Shown here one piece after another: positions 59,901-64,000 of a stretch of DNA of 64,000 nucleotides (the first letter of the stretch is position 1; each line of letters begins with the position of its first letter). The stretch is from the NCBI GenBank assembly GCA_910589415.1, contig OU342639.1, positions 27,288,268 to 27,352,267 on the forward strand, written 5' to 3'. Source of the DNA: Malachius bipustulatus. Lineage: Eukaryota > Arthropoda > Insecta > Coleoptera > Melyridae. The position numbers and the translations under genes were made by a program. The notes beneath the pieces were generated by a model that saw only the letters and a program-made list of their open reading frames with translations, had not been told where the DNA came from and made no database searches.

Positions 59901-60794
59901 TTTAATGTAGCAACCCTGTGAGCCACGCGAGTGGAAAAAGTGGAATGGGCATGTGAGGGGTGTTTTGGAAGACTAAACAACAGGATTACCGAACCCCCTT
60001 CCCTAATTTATAATTTATGTTTATACCAAAGGTTCGAGATTGTTCTGTCAAAATACGATCAAACATTTCATTAGCAAAACAAACAAAACATAAAAAAAAG
60101 AAAAATTAATGCATCAATGTTTCTAAAGATCTACTACAATACCAACAGTAAAAGTGATTTCATAAAACCTTTACTTTTGTTAGAATTCAACAATTCCCTT
60201 GTACATAATTTATTTCAGGGCCTGCATAGTGCATAGTATTAGAAAGCAATATTCACACCTGCAGGATTAAATGTTTTCAAGCAGGAGGTTGTATATTTTC
60301 GCTCTCGTCTCTAGGAGACTCTGGATAATTGGCCAAAGCAATGAGTAGGTATGTGTTCAAGTTACCAATACCAACCCGCTGTACCTTTAAAACTTGTGAT
60401 GAGGATGGGATGTTATGATAGCATGACTTCAGTGATCTCTTGTAATTAGATCAGAGAATCAGGGGGACTACTCAATTAGGTTTCATGTAAGCAGGAAAAA
60501 ATGTAGGTTAGTGAATTAAATTAAATGTTAAATGTAGTACCTACTCATGAGTAATAAACCCATTACAAGAGATAGATAAATGGTGCAATGTTAACAACAG
60601 AGGCAGGTACCTACTTACATGCAATCCTAAGGTACCAACCTCAATACCTCTATAAATCCATTAGAGTGTGGTGAGGACCAAAGCTTTATGAAATCACTTT
60701 TACCATCGAAATATAAAATATTTAAAAAAATACGTGCTTTAAATGCTTTAAAAGCTTCCTTCTCCTTTTCGTTTTTTTCGTTTAGGGAGCTCAT
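22769..60794 (-). CDS. Large unrecognised nuclear-type protein, 11 exons, 2,963 residues
   Basis: Exons (minus): 60794-60648, 48351-48159, 48098-47922, 47808-47570, 45080-44775, 44710-44217, 41371-38148, 37099-36849, 30425-27977, 27853-27690 and 24016-22769. They sum to 8,892 nt, and every junction keeps frame. Residues 1-518 are mostly helical, resembling an alpha-solenoid, ending in a possible CKYH...CDHC zinc site. Residues 519-1593 begin with a SUMO-type IKPEP, then Ser/Glu/Asn/Gln-rich repeats and a more ordered region. Residues 1594-2548 are Ser/Thr/Gln-rich, with basic patches (SKRKKSS) and a helix FDILAEYAEQLRNSPDLNNK. Residues 2549-2963 hold a conserved-looking RDPRQGALQLSMQRKQAVLE segment, a His/Gln tract, acidic runs and a basic C-terminus. 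The composition suggests a chromatin or transcription regulator. I do not recognise the family. Confidence 0.8.
24017..25883 (-). other. Intron 10 segment of the large gene
   Basis: AT-rich and non-coding. CAGTAGAACCTCGATTATAA at about 24,131 resembles a lone MITE end. A diverged frame at 25,050-25,349 (minus) has no recognisable domain. Nothing else is supported up to the foldback at 25,884. Confidence 0.4.
25884..26747. mobile_element. Foldback element with about 285-bp arms
   Basis: Ends TACAGGGTGGTCCAACTTAA and TTAAGTTGGACCACCCTGTA, flanked by TA on both sides. Arms 25,884-26,168 and 26,461-26,747 are near-perfect inverted copies around a 290-bp centre. Non-coding. It lies in intron 10 of the large gene. 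Confidence 0.88.
26902..26942. repeat. (AAT)n microsatellite
   Basis: About 13 tandem AAT units followed by TTTTATTAGCCATGC. The arrangement resembles the simple-repeat tail of a minus-strand non-LTR element, but no coding remnant directly follows. Confidence 0.7.
27148..27625 (-). pseudogene. 5'-truncated jockey-type LINE, C-terminal remnant
   Basis: A 109-residue minus-strand frame (27,292-27,621) reads FSFVSYADRHKFSALLFLHG, ILHMLKFKIPRLTAQ and PASRTKNLHKFSPLHDICG. This follows the pattern of the region after RT in insect jockey/CR1-type polymerases (SDRHK..S..FL...NNK.D...L). An (AAAT)n tail at about 27,150-27,165 marks its 3' end. It lies in intron 10 of the large gene. Confidence 0.7.
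27690..27853 (-). CDS. Large gene exon 10
   Basis: 164 nt, acceptor TTTTAG, donor AAGGTAGGT, residues 2494-2548. Only the frame that begins with one carried-over base is open (DDGMNAVERVQSVLVTPSQV...). This forces the upstream exon to end with one extra base and so selects the GC donor at 27,976-27,975. The SQVNNGP word echoes QVNNGQT at the start of exon 9. Confidence 0.78.
27975..27976 (-). other. GC splice donor of intron 9
   Basis: The minus strand reads AAAG|GCAAGTAA, the standard consensus for a GC-AG donor (AG|GCAAGT). Using it keeps frame into exon 10. The alternative GT three bases further on would give a stop codon after the first codon of exon 10. Confidence 0.7.
27977..30425 (-). 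CDS. Large gene exon 9 (Ser/Thr/Gln-rich)
   Basis: 2,449 nt, acceptor TTTCAG. It encodes residues 1678-2493. Most is low-complexity Ser/Thr/Val/Gln sequence. An ordered-looking island, RIFDILAEYAEQLRNSPDLN then NKPAPRRRSNPP and SKRKKSSGVSKK, may be an interaction helix plus nuclear localisation signal. Poly-Gln and Thr runs are typical of transcription co-regulators. Confidence 0.85.
31109..31531 (-). pseudogene. Inverted 5' segment of a jockey-like LINE
   Basis: A minus-strand open frame encodes HSQHRPSILNIGVQ, PKPRWNFQKANWTKFSKSVD and VLKGSAKKTIPRGFRKNYI, the linker between endonuclease and RT. The last segment is repeated in the opposite orientation at 31,533-31,600 at the start of the sense part. 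The segment thus lies head-to-head with the rest of the element, as expected from twin priming. Confidence 0.75.
31533..33518 (+). pseudogene. Jockey-like LINE reverse transcriptase (decayed)
   Basis: The sense part starts at VLKGSAKKTIPRGFRKNYIP and runs through a 477-residue frame (31,717-33,150) with RKAAGFDGIYPEFLK, NYRPISLLSVCYK, EQAGFRPNRNCCDQ, LIDLTSAYDTVW, GLPQGSVLAPLLFNLY and FIYADDLALSY. A TGA at 33,148 and a TAG at 33,298 interrupt the frame, and a shift follows. The C-terminus (KLWSKLNRLRTGHGRQCQRF) is recognisable to about 33,490. It lies inside intron 8 of the large gene and is inactive. No 3' tail was seen. Confidence 0.85.
33473..33595. repeat. Perfect 46-bp inverted repeat with 31-nt loop
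   Basis: Arms 33,473-33,518 and 33,550-33,595 are exact reverse complements, beginning AGTGTCAAAGATTTC and ending GAAATCTTTGACACT. The left arm is the C-terminal coding sequence of the jockey-like element, so the right arm is a copied, inverted piece of the same element. Confidence 0.9.
34342..34932. mobile_element. Foldback element, AGCGGTCTCTGTAGG family, copy 1
   Basis: Ends TACAGGGTGTCCCAGCTCAT and ATGGGACACCCTGTA carry the subterminal AAGCGGTCTCTGTAGGCC. A non-coding interior of inverted segments (TACTATCC..., AAACGG...). Located in intron 8 of the large gene. Confidence 0.8.
35190..35876. mobile_element. Foldback element, same family, copy 2
   Basis: Begins with a diverged CCAGGATGTCCCAGCTC and AAGCGGTCTCTGTAGGCC and ends CACCCTGTATA. 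Internal blocks match copy 1 but in rearranged order. It abuts copy 3. Confidence 0.65.
35877..36617. mobile_element. Foldback element, same family, copy 3
   Basis: Starts TACAGGTGTCCCAGCTC and AAGCGGTCTCTGTAGACC and ends near GAGCTGCGGGACACCCTG. The interior contains further TACAGGGTGATAAAAAATT segments. The three copies together form a 2.3-kb cluster. Confidence 0.65.
36849..37099 (-). CDS. Large gene exon 8
   Basis: 251 nt, acceptor TTCAG, donor CAGGTAAAA, residues 1594-1677. After a Gly/Asn and Ser/Thr start, it carries two copies of one motif: LINILSQQILKPTQR and VINILSQEILRPANA, 17 residues apart. The duplication may form a repeated binding helix. Function unknown. Confidence 0.82.
37100..38147 (-). 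other. Intron 7 of the large gene
   Basis: AT-rich, bounded by donor CAGGGTAAGT and acceptor TATTCAG. No inverted repeats or coding remnants were seen. Confidence 0.6.
38148..41371 (-). CDS. Large gene exon 7 (largest exon)
   Basis: 3,224 nt, residues 519-1593, acceptor TTACAG, donor CAGGGTAAG. It begins LSWLLEWRDLHRICIMYLNN and FVKELKFIDIDYSQFREIKP, where IKPE is a SUMOylation-type site. Next come degenerate Ser/Glu/Asn/Gln repeats (SENVRNENQ, SESQSESI). From residue about 1000 the sequence is less biased and looks folded (LPETLFMRSVVLKKYLIRIL ... IRRMKMNGIDHTTGQKGHNK). It closes with a basic KKTSKRKRKSED patch and an Ala/Thr/Ser tail. No domain was recognised. Confidence 0.85.
41542..42528. 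mobile_element. Nested foldback elements
   Basis: Outer arms (41,542-41,657 and 42,371-42,528) share GTTGAAAAAGTCC/GGACCTGAACTTTTTCAAC and TTAATTTACTTTCTATTGAT. Inside lies a second inverted pair, TACAGTGTGGTCCTTGG (from about 41,659) and CCAAGGAACACCCTGTA (to about 42,369). One foldback has apparently inserted in another. They lie in intron 6 of the large gene. Confidence 0.7.
43540..44110. mobile_element. Longer copy of the AGATACAGGG-arm foldback family
   Basis: GGCAAGAGATAC...GATGCTTAATAAGAATCTG matches the arm of the 447-709 element. Inside, CTTATGGCCGTCATATTG and AATATGGCGGCCATAAG form an inverted pair. It is decayed and lies in intron 6. Confidence 0.65.
44217..44710 (-). CDS. Large gene exon 6
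   Basis: 494 nt, acceptor TTGCAG, donor AAGGTAAGT, residues 355-518. Helical sequence (ALVIELYIRALTTDMNCLEK, LAEGFCKLADLLEDQVKVS) continues the preceding exon. WKCKYHPP and VVKCDHCNDW together could coordinate one zinc ion. Confidence 0.83.
44775..45080 (-). CDS. Large gene exon 5
   Basis: 306 nt, phase 0 at both ends, acceptor TTTCAG, donor GTGGTAAGT, residues 253-354. Predicted helices include IGVANLASQIYITMS, GEVLQQLLKLWFTG and AAHIYIFASTAHKV. No catalytic motif is seen. Confidence 0.83.
45510..45800 (-). pseudogene. Decayed I-clade copy: ORF2 end and 3' UTR
   Basis: On the minus strand ATGCTCTGCTGTTGCCCCAG, AGAGAGAGAAAAGAG and CCTGTGTTGTGTT closely match the 3' UTR of the intact element at 21.24-21.33 kb, and the ORF2 C-terminus precedes them in diverged form. 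The other half lies at 46,212-46,895, separated by the tandem element at 45,808-46,211. Confidence 0.8.
45808..46211 (-). mobile_element. Retrozyme-like tandem element, 322-bp period, with hammerhead motif
   Basis: A block with (TTTTA)n and GGTGTATCCTATGGC(A/G)CAAGCC (minus) occurs at 45,808-45,894 and again at 46,130-46,211, so the segment is one full unit of 322 bp plus a partial second unit in tandem. It has no ORF of note. The full unit contains a hammerhead-ribozyme-like motif at 46,016-46,080. It interrupts an old I-clade copy. Tandem units of a few hundred bp with a hammerhead match the description of animal retrozymes, small non-autonomous retroelements thought to be moved by Penelope-like elements. 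Confidence 0.65.
46016..46080 (-). ncRNA. Hammerhead (type I) ribozyme-like motif
   Basis: Read on the minus strand. Helix I is GUAGA/UCUAC and AUUGUA/UACAAU with an internal loop (3 against 7 nt). Next come the core CUGAAGA, helix II GUCC/GGAC with loop CAAACA, the core GAA, and a very short helix III (ACAC/GUAU, one mismatch). The cleavage triplet is AUC at 46,036-46,034. Core nucleotides agree with CUGANGA...GAA...NUH. Helix III could not close as a hairpin and would need dimerisation, as proposed for Penelope-associated hammerheads. Activity is untested. Confidence 0.7.
46212..46895 (-). pseudogene. Decayed I-clade copy: RNase H part
   Basis: Minus-strand sequence encodes TDALLNPETKKV, AKIIAIN and CSDSKSALEMIC in broken frames, paralleling YTDASLNPEAKKV, AEIIAIN and CSDSRSALQMIC of the intact element at 20.33-20.55 kb. 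RMRTGHCLTGKHKNRIGV follows. Several stops and shifts make it inactive. Confidence 0.8.
46960..47335. repeat. Foldback-family fragment plus pogo-like MITE fragment
   Basis: 46,960-47,220 resembles the AGATACAGGG-arm family (AAAAGATACAAGATCCCTTA). 47,226-47,335 (AGTCCGAACAGCCCTCCAAC, AAAGAAATTAATTATCC) matches the interior of the pogo-like MITEs at 3.9 and 55.9 kb. Both are truncated and lie in intron 4. Confidence 0.6.
47570..47808 (-). CDS. Large gene exon 4
   Basis: 239 nt, acceptor TTACAG, donor CAAGTAAGT, residues 173-252. Helical: TAYLVSVRLRKLCESQCEDL, ALNLVSAYRRYYLICLEENI and LWFLYDIQAILLFKYKKFDQ. The pattern suggests repeated helix pairs of an alpha-solenoid. Confidence 0.83.
47922..48098 (-). 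CDS. Large gene exon 3
   Basis: 177 nt, acceptor TTTTAG, donor AGGGTAAGC, residues 114-172. It encodes DDYEGKLISEIQETQKALGQ and NPWNDPTLDQLLKVRDLPIT. Helical and unremarkable. Confidence 0.8.
48159..48351 (-). CDS. Large gene exon 2
   Basis: 193 nt, acceptor TTTTTCAG, donor AAGGGTTAGC, residues 50-113. It encodes RFDYLLNNKHSSLTSKIETL and VIEILDWARLHTLNIVLTGE. It joins in frame with the small exon at 60,648-60,794 across a 12.3-kb intron. Confidence 0.8.
48869..49529. mobile_element. Foldback element in intron 1
   Basis: Outer inverted arms around TTCGTTTGTCCAT / ATGGACAAACGAATGC, and an inner pair TTTGTCAAGGTTCCATT / AATGGAACCTTGACAAA. About 660 bp, non-coding. Exact ends are uncertain. Confidence 0.65.
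49617..50060. other. GC-richer stretch, unrecognised
   Basis: The base composition differs from its surroundings (CACCAGCACC and GGATCC words, Pro/Ser/Gly-like codons), suggesting coding ancestry of a mobile element, but frames are short and interrupted. No family was recognised. Confidence 0.3.
50405..51430 (-). pseudogene. 5'-truncated jockey-type LINE with (ATT)n tail
   Basis: The minus strand begins within RT (LLYADDLKLFSSVTS near 51.40 kb), continues with HINNAVLSASRSLGFIVRKC and FSFARSKLEYGSLIF, and then in a shifted frame with LASVTFLYRLVSGGVDSPEL and RTNLYVHQVP. This is the usual RT-end to C-terminus pattern of insect jockey elements. GGGCAATAAACC followed by (ATT)n at about 50,415-50,430 is the 3' tail. 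Stops and frameshifts make it inactive. It lies in intron 1 of the large gene. Confidence 0.8.
51466..52182. mobile_element. Foldback element with AGAGTGTTCAACTGTGG arms
   Basis: AAAGGTTCATTAAAAAAAGA and its inverse near 52.15 kb begin arms that also share AGCGAAGCA/TGCTTCGCT and TTACTAATATTCGTCCG/GGACGAAAATTAGTAAAG. About 717 bp, non-coding. Confidence 0.75.
52183..53543. other. Intron 1 stretch, nothing seen
   Basis: AT-rich sequence of the large gene's first intron. No repeats with clear ends or coding remnants could be supported. Confidence 0.4.
53544..53919. mobile_element. TACAGGGTAATCCTGA-type MITE
   Basis: TACAGGGTAATCCTGAAATG and its imperfect inverse (ACGGGATCACCCTGTA) end a 376-bp element; GGCGGACACAT pairs with ATCCGTGTCCG. 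Non-coding. Confidence 0.65.
54115..54978. mobile_element. Foldback element with about 330-bp arms
   Basis: Ends TACAGTGTGACCCATTTTTT and AATGGGTCACACTGTA. Arms about 54,115-54,460 and 54,620-54,978 are near-perfect inverted copies around an A/T-only centre of (AAAT)n type. Non-coding. Confidence 0.85.
54979..55894. other. Intron 1 stretch, nothing clear
   Basis: No ORF with a recognisable domain and no closed inverted repeat was seen. Short minus-strand frames near 55.1 kb are not supported. Confidence 0.35.
56870..57147 (-). mobile_element. tRNA-derived SINE-like sequence
   Basis: On the minus strand, TGGTGTAGTGGATAGAGCG (A-box-like) is followed after about 25 nt by TTGTTCGAAACTC (B-box GTTCGAAAC). 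The spacing fits an RNA polymerase III promoter of tRNA type. The acceptor stem is not complementary, so it is not a working tRNA but a SINE head; the body runs toward 56.87 kb. It lies between the left arm and the transposase. Confidence 0.5.
57234..58343 (+). pseudogene. Broken DDE transposase
   Basis: Starts MAVQYTNEEINDMLLVFGYC (helix-turn-helix type N-terminus), then RTPEVEEDILNRIKENP and STRRLRLELGVCKDTVNRV, then the catalytic part: FTDEACFTRSG (first D), HDGAAPHFS (second D) and WPARSPAM where relatives carry SPDLTPLD. The third acidic position seems lost. In-frame stops occur at about 57,422, 57,599 and 57,978, and the C-terminus (HFEHLIEAFF) is still recognisable. It is inactive. The family resembles insect elements with a DUF4817-like N-terminus, stated from memory. 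Confidence 0.82.
59075..59714. other. Intron 1 stretch, nothing seen
   Basis: AT-rich, no closed repeats or coding remnants up to the 59.7-kb MITE. Confidence 0.4.
59715..59990. mobile_element. Merlin-like MITE with 8-bp target duplication
   Basis: GGTTATCCTGTTGTTTAGTC and GACTAAACAACAGGATTACC are the inverted ends, flanked by a perfect GAACCCCC repeat (59,707-59,714 and 59,991-59,998). The 276-bp element is nearly all hairpin, including AGGTCTTTGGTCAGG/CCTGACCAAAGACCT. A truncated copy is at 9731-9891. GG ends and 8-bp duplications fit Merlin, but hAT cannot be excluded. Confidence 0.8.
60648..60794 (-). CDS. Large gene exon 1 (first coding exon)
   Basis: 147 nt, 49 residues from ATG: MSSLNEKNEKEKEAFKAFKA, then RIFLNILYFDGKSDF and NGFIE, followed by the donor GAG|GTATTG. 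The charged start and the following helix agree with the helical exons that follow. Phase 0 joins exon 2 in frame. The GTATTG donor is weak, and the 12.3-kb gap makes this join the least certain in the model. Confidence 0.62.
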
Positions 60795-61194
60795 CTTGTG
60801 GATGGATTCAACAAATTGGACTCAAAACCCGTAAAGCTAGCAGCTAATGAATGAAAAATTATTTCTTGTTTGTAGTCTGCAAAGGGCGAGTGGCGACGAG
60901 CCGCCTACAAGTTCTCAATCAAACAAGTCTCTTTCTTTATCTTAAAAGTTTTAATTGAACTACTGCCGTCTCGAGCACAATTATTTTCAATTAAACTTCA
61001 CTACACCGTTTATAAACTAATTAGAAAAGTGAATTGTTATTTAAACACATAGCCATAACGGTCAACAAAAACAAACGTAATCGCAACGCAAATCAAACAA
61101 CTAAACAGCGTTAACTAATAATAGCATTCTTATGGGAGCCAGGGAGTCATAGTATCTTGATTTGACACTTGTACTCGTTCCCGATCACCTCCGG

Positions 61195-61390
61195 AACATG
61201 GCGGCTTAACCAGGCAGAATAAACACTTCTGTTATAAACTCAGCATGCCAATAAGCAAATCAACCCTATGTACATATCACGAATATTCATAACTTCACCT
61301 TGTAAACGTTTATGAAGTTTCTTTCTTTTTGAATGTTTACTTTTGATGTACACGGCACTTTGTTGCCCTCATCTTGCGACGCCATATTTA
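61195..61390. promoter_or_regulatory. YY1/Pho-like sites upstream of the large gene
   Basis: AACATGGCGGC at about 61,195-61,205 and GACGCCATATTT at about 61,378-61,389 match YY1/Pho core sites (AANATGGCGGC and its inverse GCCATNTT) in opposite orientations, 400-600 bp upstream of the first coding ATG. A short CpG-rich piece (GCGCGATGCGTCGAGCGCCG) follows at about 61.41 kb. They suggest a housekeeping-type promoter; the start site is not defined. Confidence 0.4.
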
Positions 61391-61860
61391 CATTTTACCG
61401 TTTTCCCGTGATGCGCGATGCGTCGAGCGCCGGAACACAACACAAGAACTTCAAAACAAGCACAATTATTTTTGATCCTCAAATAATATTACCGAGACAG
61501 CAATGGATTATGAAACTCCGATGATTTTATAAAACACAACTTAATTTGCTTTAATTGCATGAAAATCAAAACCAGACAAGGACTTTTCATGTAAATCGCG
61601 GAACTCTTTTATTTTAGTACTTTATTACTTTTTACTTTAGTCTTTCTTTATCTTTAATTCTTCTACTTCTAGAATCTAATTCCCGACTGACATTTTGACA
61701 TTTGACACGATACCAAGATAACAAAAACAAACCACCACAATATTCTAACCTAACCCATTCCCAACCCACAGACAAAATATAAATGGACAGATAGTCAAAA
61801 TTGATATAAGGTATGAATGGTATGGTATGATTTACCTATATGATTATTGGTAGGAATTTA

Positions 61861-63258
61861 CAGCGCCGGATTACAGGTTTGCAGCGCCCTAGGCTAATTA
61901 AATAACAGCGCCCCTTTCTAGTTGAATTTTAGTAATTGTCGCCCTCTCTCCCCTCTTATGGAAAAATCTCTATCTAAGGAATGGCAAAGAGCAATTTTTT
62001 GTATGTAAAATGAGACATTAATAGAAAGAAATGTGTAGGTATTTCATAAGGTAAATTCTGCAGCGCTTTTTGTGAGTGAATTATGTCAAAGATATGGTAG
62101 CATTATAGAGTCCAACCGGGGGGTCTGGGGGGTACGGAGTATCCCCCAGGAATGAGGGGGGTTCGGGGGTTCCCCCCCGAGAAAATTTTTGAAAAAACAA
62201 GTGCGAAACTGTTAATCACACTATAAGGAATAACTGCATTTATACTGTTAGCTATTCATTTTCGCATTACGTTCAAGCATTGGAAAGGTCCGCCGGATAA
62301 TATATAGAGTTGGATGGAACTTAGGTTAGAGCCACCATCTGGTTTTAATATGGCCAAAGCCTTCGTTGTTCGATATCGTCAATTCAAGAACCAAGACATG
62401 CATATGTATCACGAATTTTTCAAGAAAAGGAAAATAGTATAAAACTCTAGGTACCTAATTTTATTATAGAAGAACATGAATCAGGTTCGGCGTTCCGCGG
62501 GTAGTCTGTACAGGCCAGAGCCGTTCTAAGATATTTGGGGCCTATGGGCCACTGAAAGTAATGTGCCCTTTTCTCAGATGAAATGCGTAAAGGATAGCTA
62601 ACGCTGGGAATAAGCCAATGACGACTGATTGATTACAAATAAGTTAGTGCAGTATGAATTCTAAATAATTTAACACTAGTTATGTATGTCCGGCTCCCAA
62701 GAAAATGCGCAGCAAGCGAAATTATTTTCAATGTTAAAAGTTACGCAATTTCCCACTACTTAGTTAAACATGTAGGTACTGAGATGTGAAAACTACAATA
62801 ACTAAATGACTAATAAATAATCACAAAAAATATTATACTTCAATAAAAACATCCGCCACCAAAAGGCTTGCGCCCCTTGCCTACAGCCCTATTAATTCTG
62901 TGGTTAGAAAGGCCCTGATTATGTAATATTGTGAAAAGTTGCCCAGGATCCTGCACGCGCCCCCCGCCTCCTTGGCTATACTACCCACCCAGTAATTAAT
63001 TTTATCATGATATTTTGATAATTTTTGTTATTGTTATGAATTAAGATGTTTTTTTTCTCCCGCCCGCCGCCCCTATGAACTTGTCGCCTGCGTGCGAGCA
63101 GTAGGTAGGTATTATATTATCCTAACTCGGAAATGTATATTTCATTATTTTTAGTACCTAAGTATTTATGCATTTGTTTTAAGGGCGCCTCCGGCGCCCC
63201 ACCAAGCTTTGCGCCCCTAGGCTACAGCCTAGGTAGCCTTGTGGGTAATCCGGCGCTG
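61861..63258. mobile_element. hAT-like non-autonomous element
   Basis: Inverted ends CAGCGCCGGATTAC and GTAATCCGGCGCTG, with subterminal GCGCCCCTAGGC-type repeats, flanked by a perfect 8-bp direct repeat GGAATTTA (61,853-61,860 and 63,259-63,266). CAG(C/T)G ends with an 8-bp duplication are the hAT pattern. No transposase frame was seen in 1.4 kb. Confidence 0.88.
62516..62917. mobile_element. Possible nested hAT-like MITE
   Basis: CAGAGCCGTTCTAA and TTAGAAAGGCCCTG are imperfect inverted ends about 400 bp apart inside the larger hAT-like element. The 8-bp flanks do not match, so this may be two unrelated pieces or an old insertion. Confidence 0.4.
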
Positions 63259-63266
63259 GGAATTTA

Positions 63267-64000
63267 TAATAATTATAATAATTCCCATCGTCTATTATGT
63301 CAAATTTCCACAAAAAAGTAAGAAACCTAACTTTACTTAATTACGAGAGATTTAGACTTGAGATAGAAGCCAAACTAAACTTTAAAAATGAATAAAATGA
63401 TCTATAGCGTCGAGATTTCATAAGTAGGTAATTTCAGAAATAGGTAATTAAGTAATTGATATGATAGGTTATTGAAAGATTTGATAAATAAAATAGATAA
63501 TTATACTTTGACTATTTTACTTATTAAAAGTTATAATTTCTTTATTATTGTTTGTTTGTTATTTTTACTCATTACAATCCAGTCATAATTAATCTCTAAC
63601 TTTGTGAGATTTCAGGGTAACATAATTGTTTACAATGTTTACATATCGACCAAAGTTTGCTTGTGTATACATTTTAAATTGTTTACTCGCGAATAGGAGT
63701 TGGAGAAACTGAATTGCGAAGTCTTAGTTGCACTTGCACACATATGCTTTTCCGCTTTTCCTTCAAAAATTCGCACCGCTTTCGTACTCTCGTAGAGCTA
63801 AATTACAGAAAAATGTTTCTCTTCGACCATTTAGTAATACGTTCTTTAATACCGCCAATTTCAATTAACTGACGTACATTCCCCATGCGATGAGAGAATG
63901 TTCATTCCCTCACCGCTTGCGATGAGGGAATGTTCTAAGCCAATCACTGCTCGGCATTTTGACAACTTTATTCCGGAATTCAACTCTGTGACGTCAACCA
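63267..64000. other. Right flank, no gene seen
   Basis: AT-rich. Near 63,887-63,936 the word GCGATGAG(A/G)GAATGTTC occurs twice, 32 bp apart, with an inverted GAATGTTCATTCCC between. No open frame is supported. Confidence 0.35.

Noticed and set aside
1..64000. CRISPR array, bacterial operon, or rRNA genes
   Set aside because: No regular direct repeat-spacer arrays, Shine-Dalgarno-spaced gene chains or rRNA sequences were seen; the window is eukaryotic.

Overview
This window looks like an AT-rich insect nuclear genome, plausibly a beetle or similar lineage. It has introns with GT-AG signals, jockey-type and I-type non-LTR retrotransposons with insect-like reverse transcriptases, tRNA-derived and hairpin repeats, and very many short inverted-repeat transposons. 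It contains no bacterial operons, CRISPR arrays or rRNA. Only two host genes can be supported, both on the minus strand; most of the rest is mobile DNA in several nested layers.

Host gene 1 (about 1.47-7.47 kb, minus) is a CDC123/D123-family gene. I could join six exons in phase (about 277 residues); the first coding exon was not found. Its introns hold a pogo-like MITE, a MULE-like element carrying a PHD-finger ORF, and foldback elements. Palindromic TGACGTCA sites at 8.2-8.95 kb may mark its promoter.

Host gene 2 (22,769-60,794, minus) is a very large gene that I reconstructed from 11 phase-consistent exons (8,892 nt, 2,963 residues). It has a helical N-terminal half, a long low-complexity middle rich in S/T/Q, and an acidic/basic tail. 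It looks like a nuclear regulatory protein, but I do not recognise the family. One intron uses a GC donor, and the first intron is about 12.3 kb.

Mobile DNA by region: 0.4-2.4 kb foldbacks; 5.16-5.4 kb RTE-type tail; 5,466-7,000 MULE-like element with 9-bp target duplication; 10,537-10,940 Merlin-like MITE with 8-bp duplication; 12.7-13.6 kb foldback; 15,828-21,485 full-length I-clade retrotransposon with target duplication and an intact 1,253-residue ORF2; 25.9-26.7 kb foldback; 27.1-27.6 kb LINE remnant; 31.1-33.6 kb jockey-like element with a 5' inversion (twin-priming signature) and a perfect 46-bp hairpin at its broken 3' end; 34.3-36.6 kb cluster of foldbacks; 41.5-42.5 kb nested foldbacks; 45.5-46.9 kb old minus-strand I-clade copy interrupted by a 322-bp-period tandem element with a hammerhead-ribozyme-like motif; 50.4-51.4 kb jockey-type remnant; 53.5-55 kb foldbacks; 55.9-59.1 kb pogo-like MITE split by a 2.65-kb DDE transposon with a dead transposase and a tRNA-like SINE head; 59.7 kb Merlin-like MITE; 61,861-63,258 hAT-like element with a perfect 8-bp duplication.

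The most notable signals are the hammerhead-bearing tandem element (retrozyme-like), the PHD-finger ORF inside a MULE-like element, and the many otherwise unrelated foldbacks that share a TACAGGGTG terminus with the one DDE element here that still carries a recognisable transposase.
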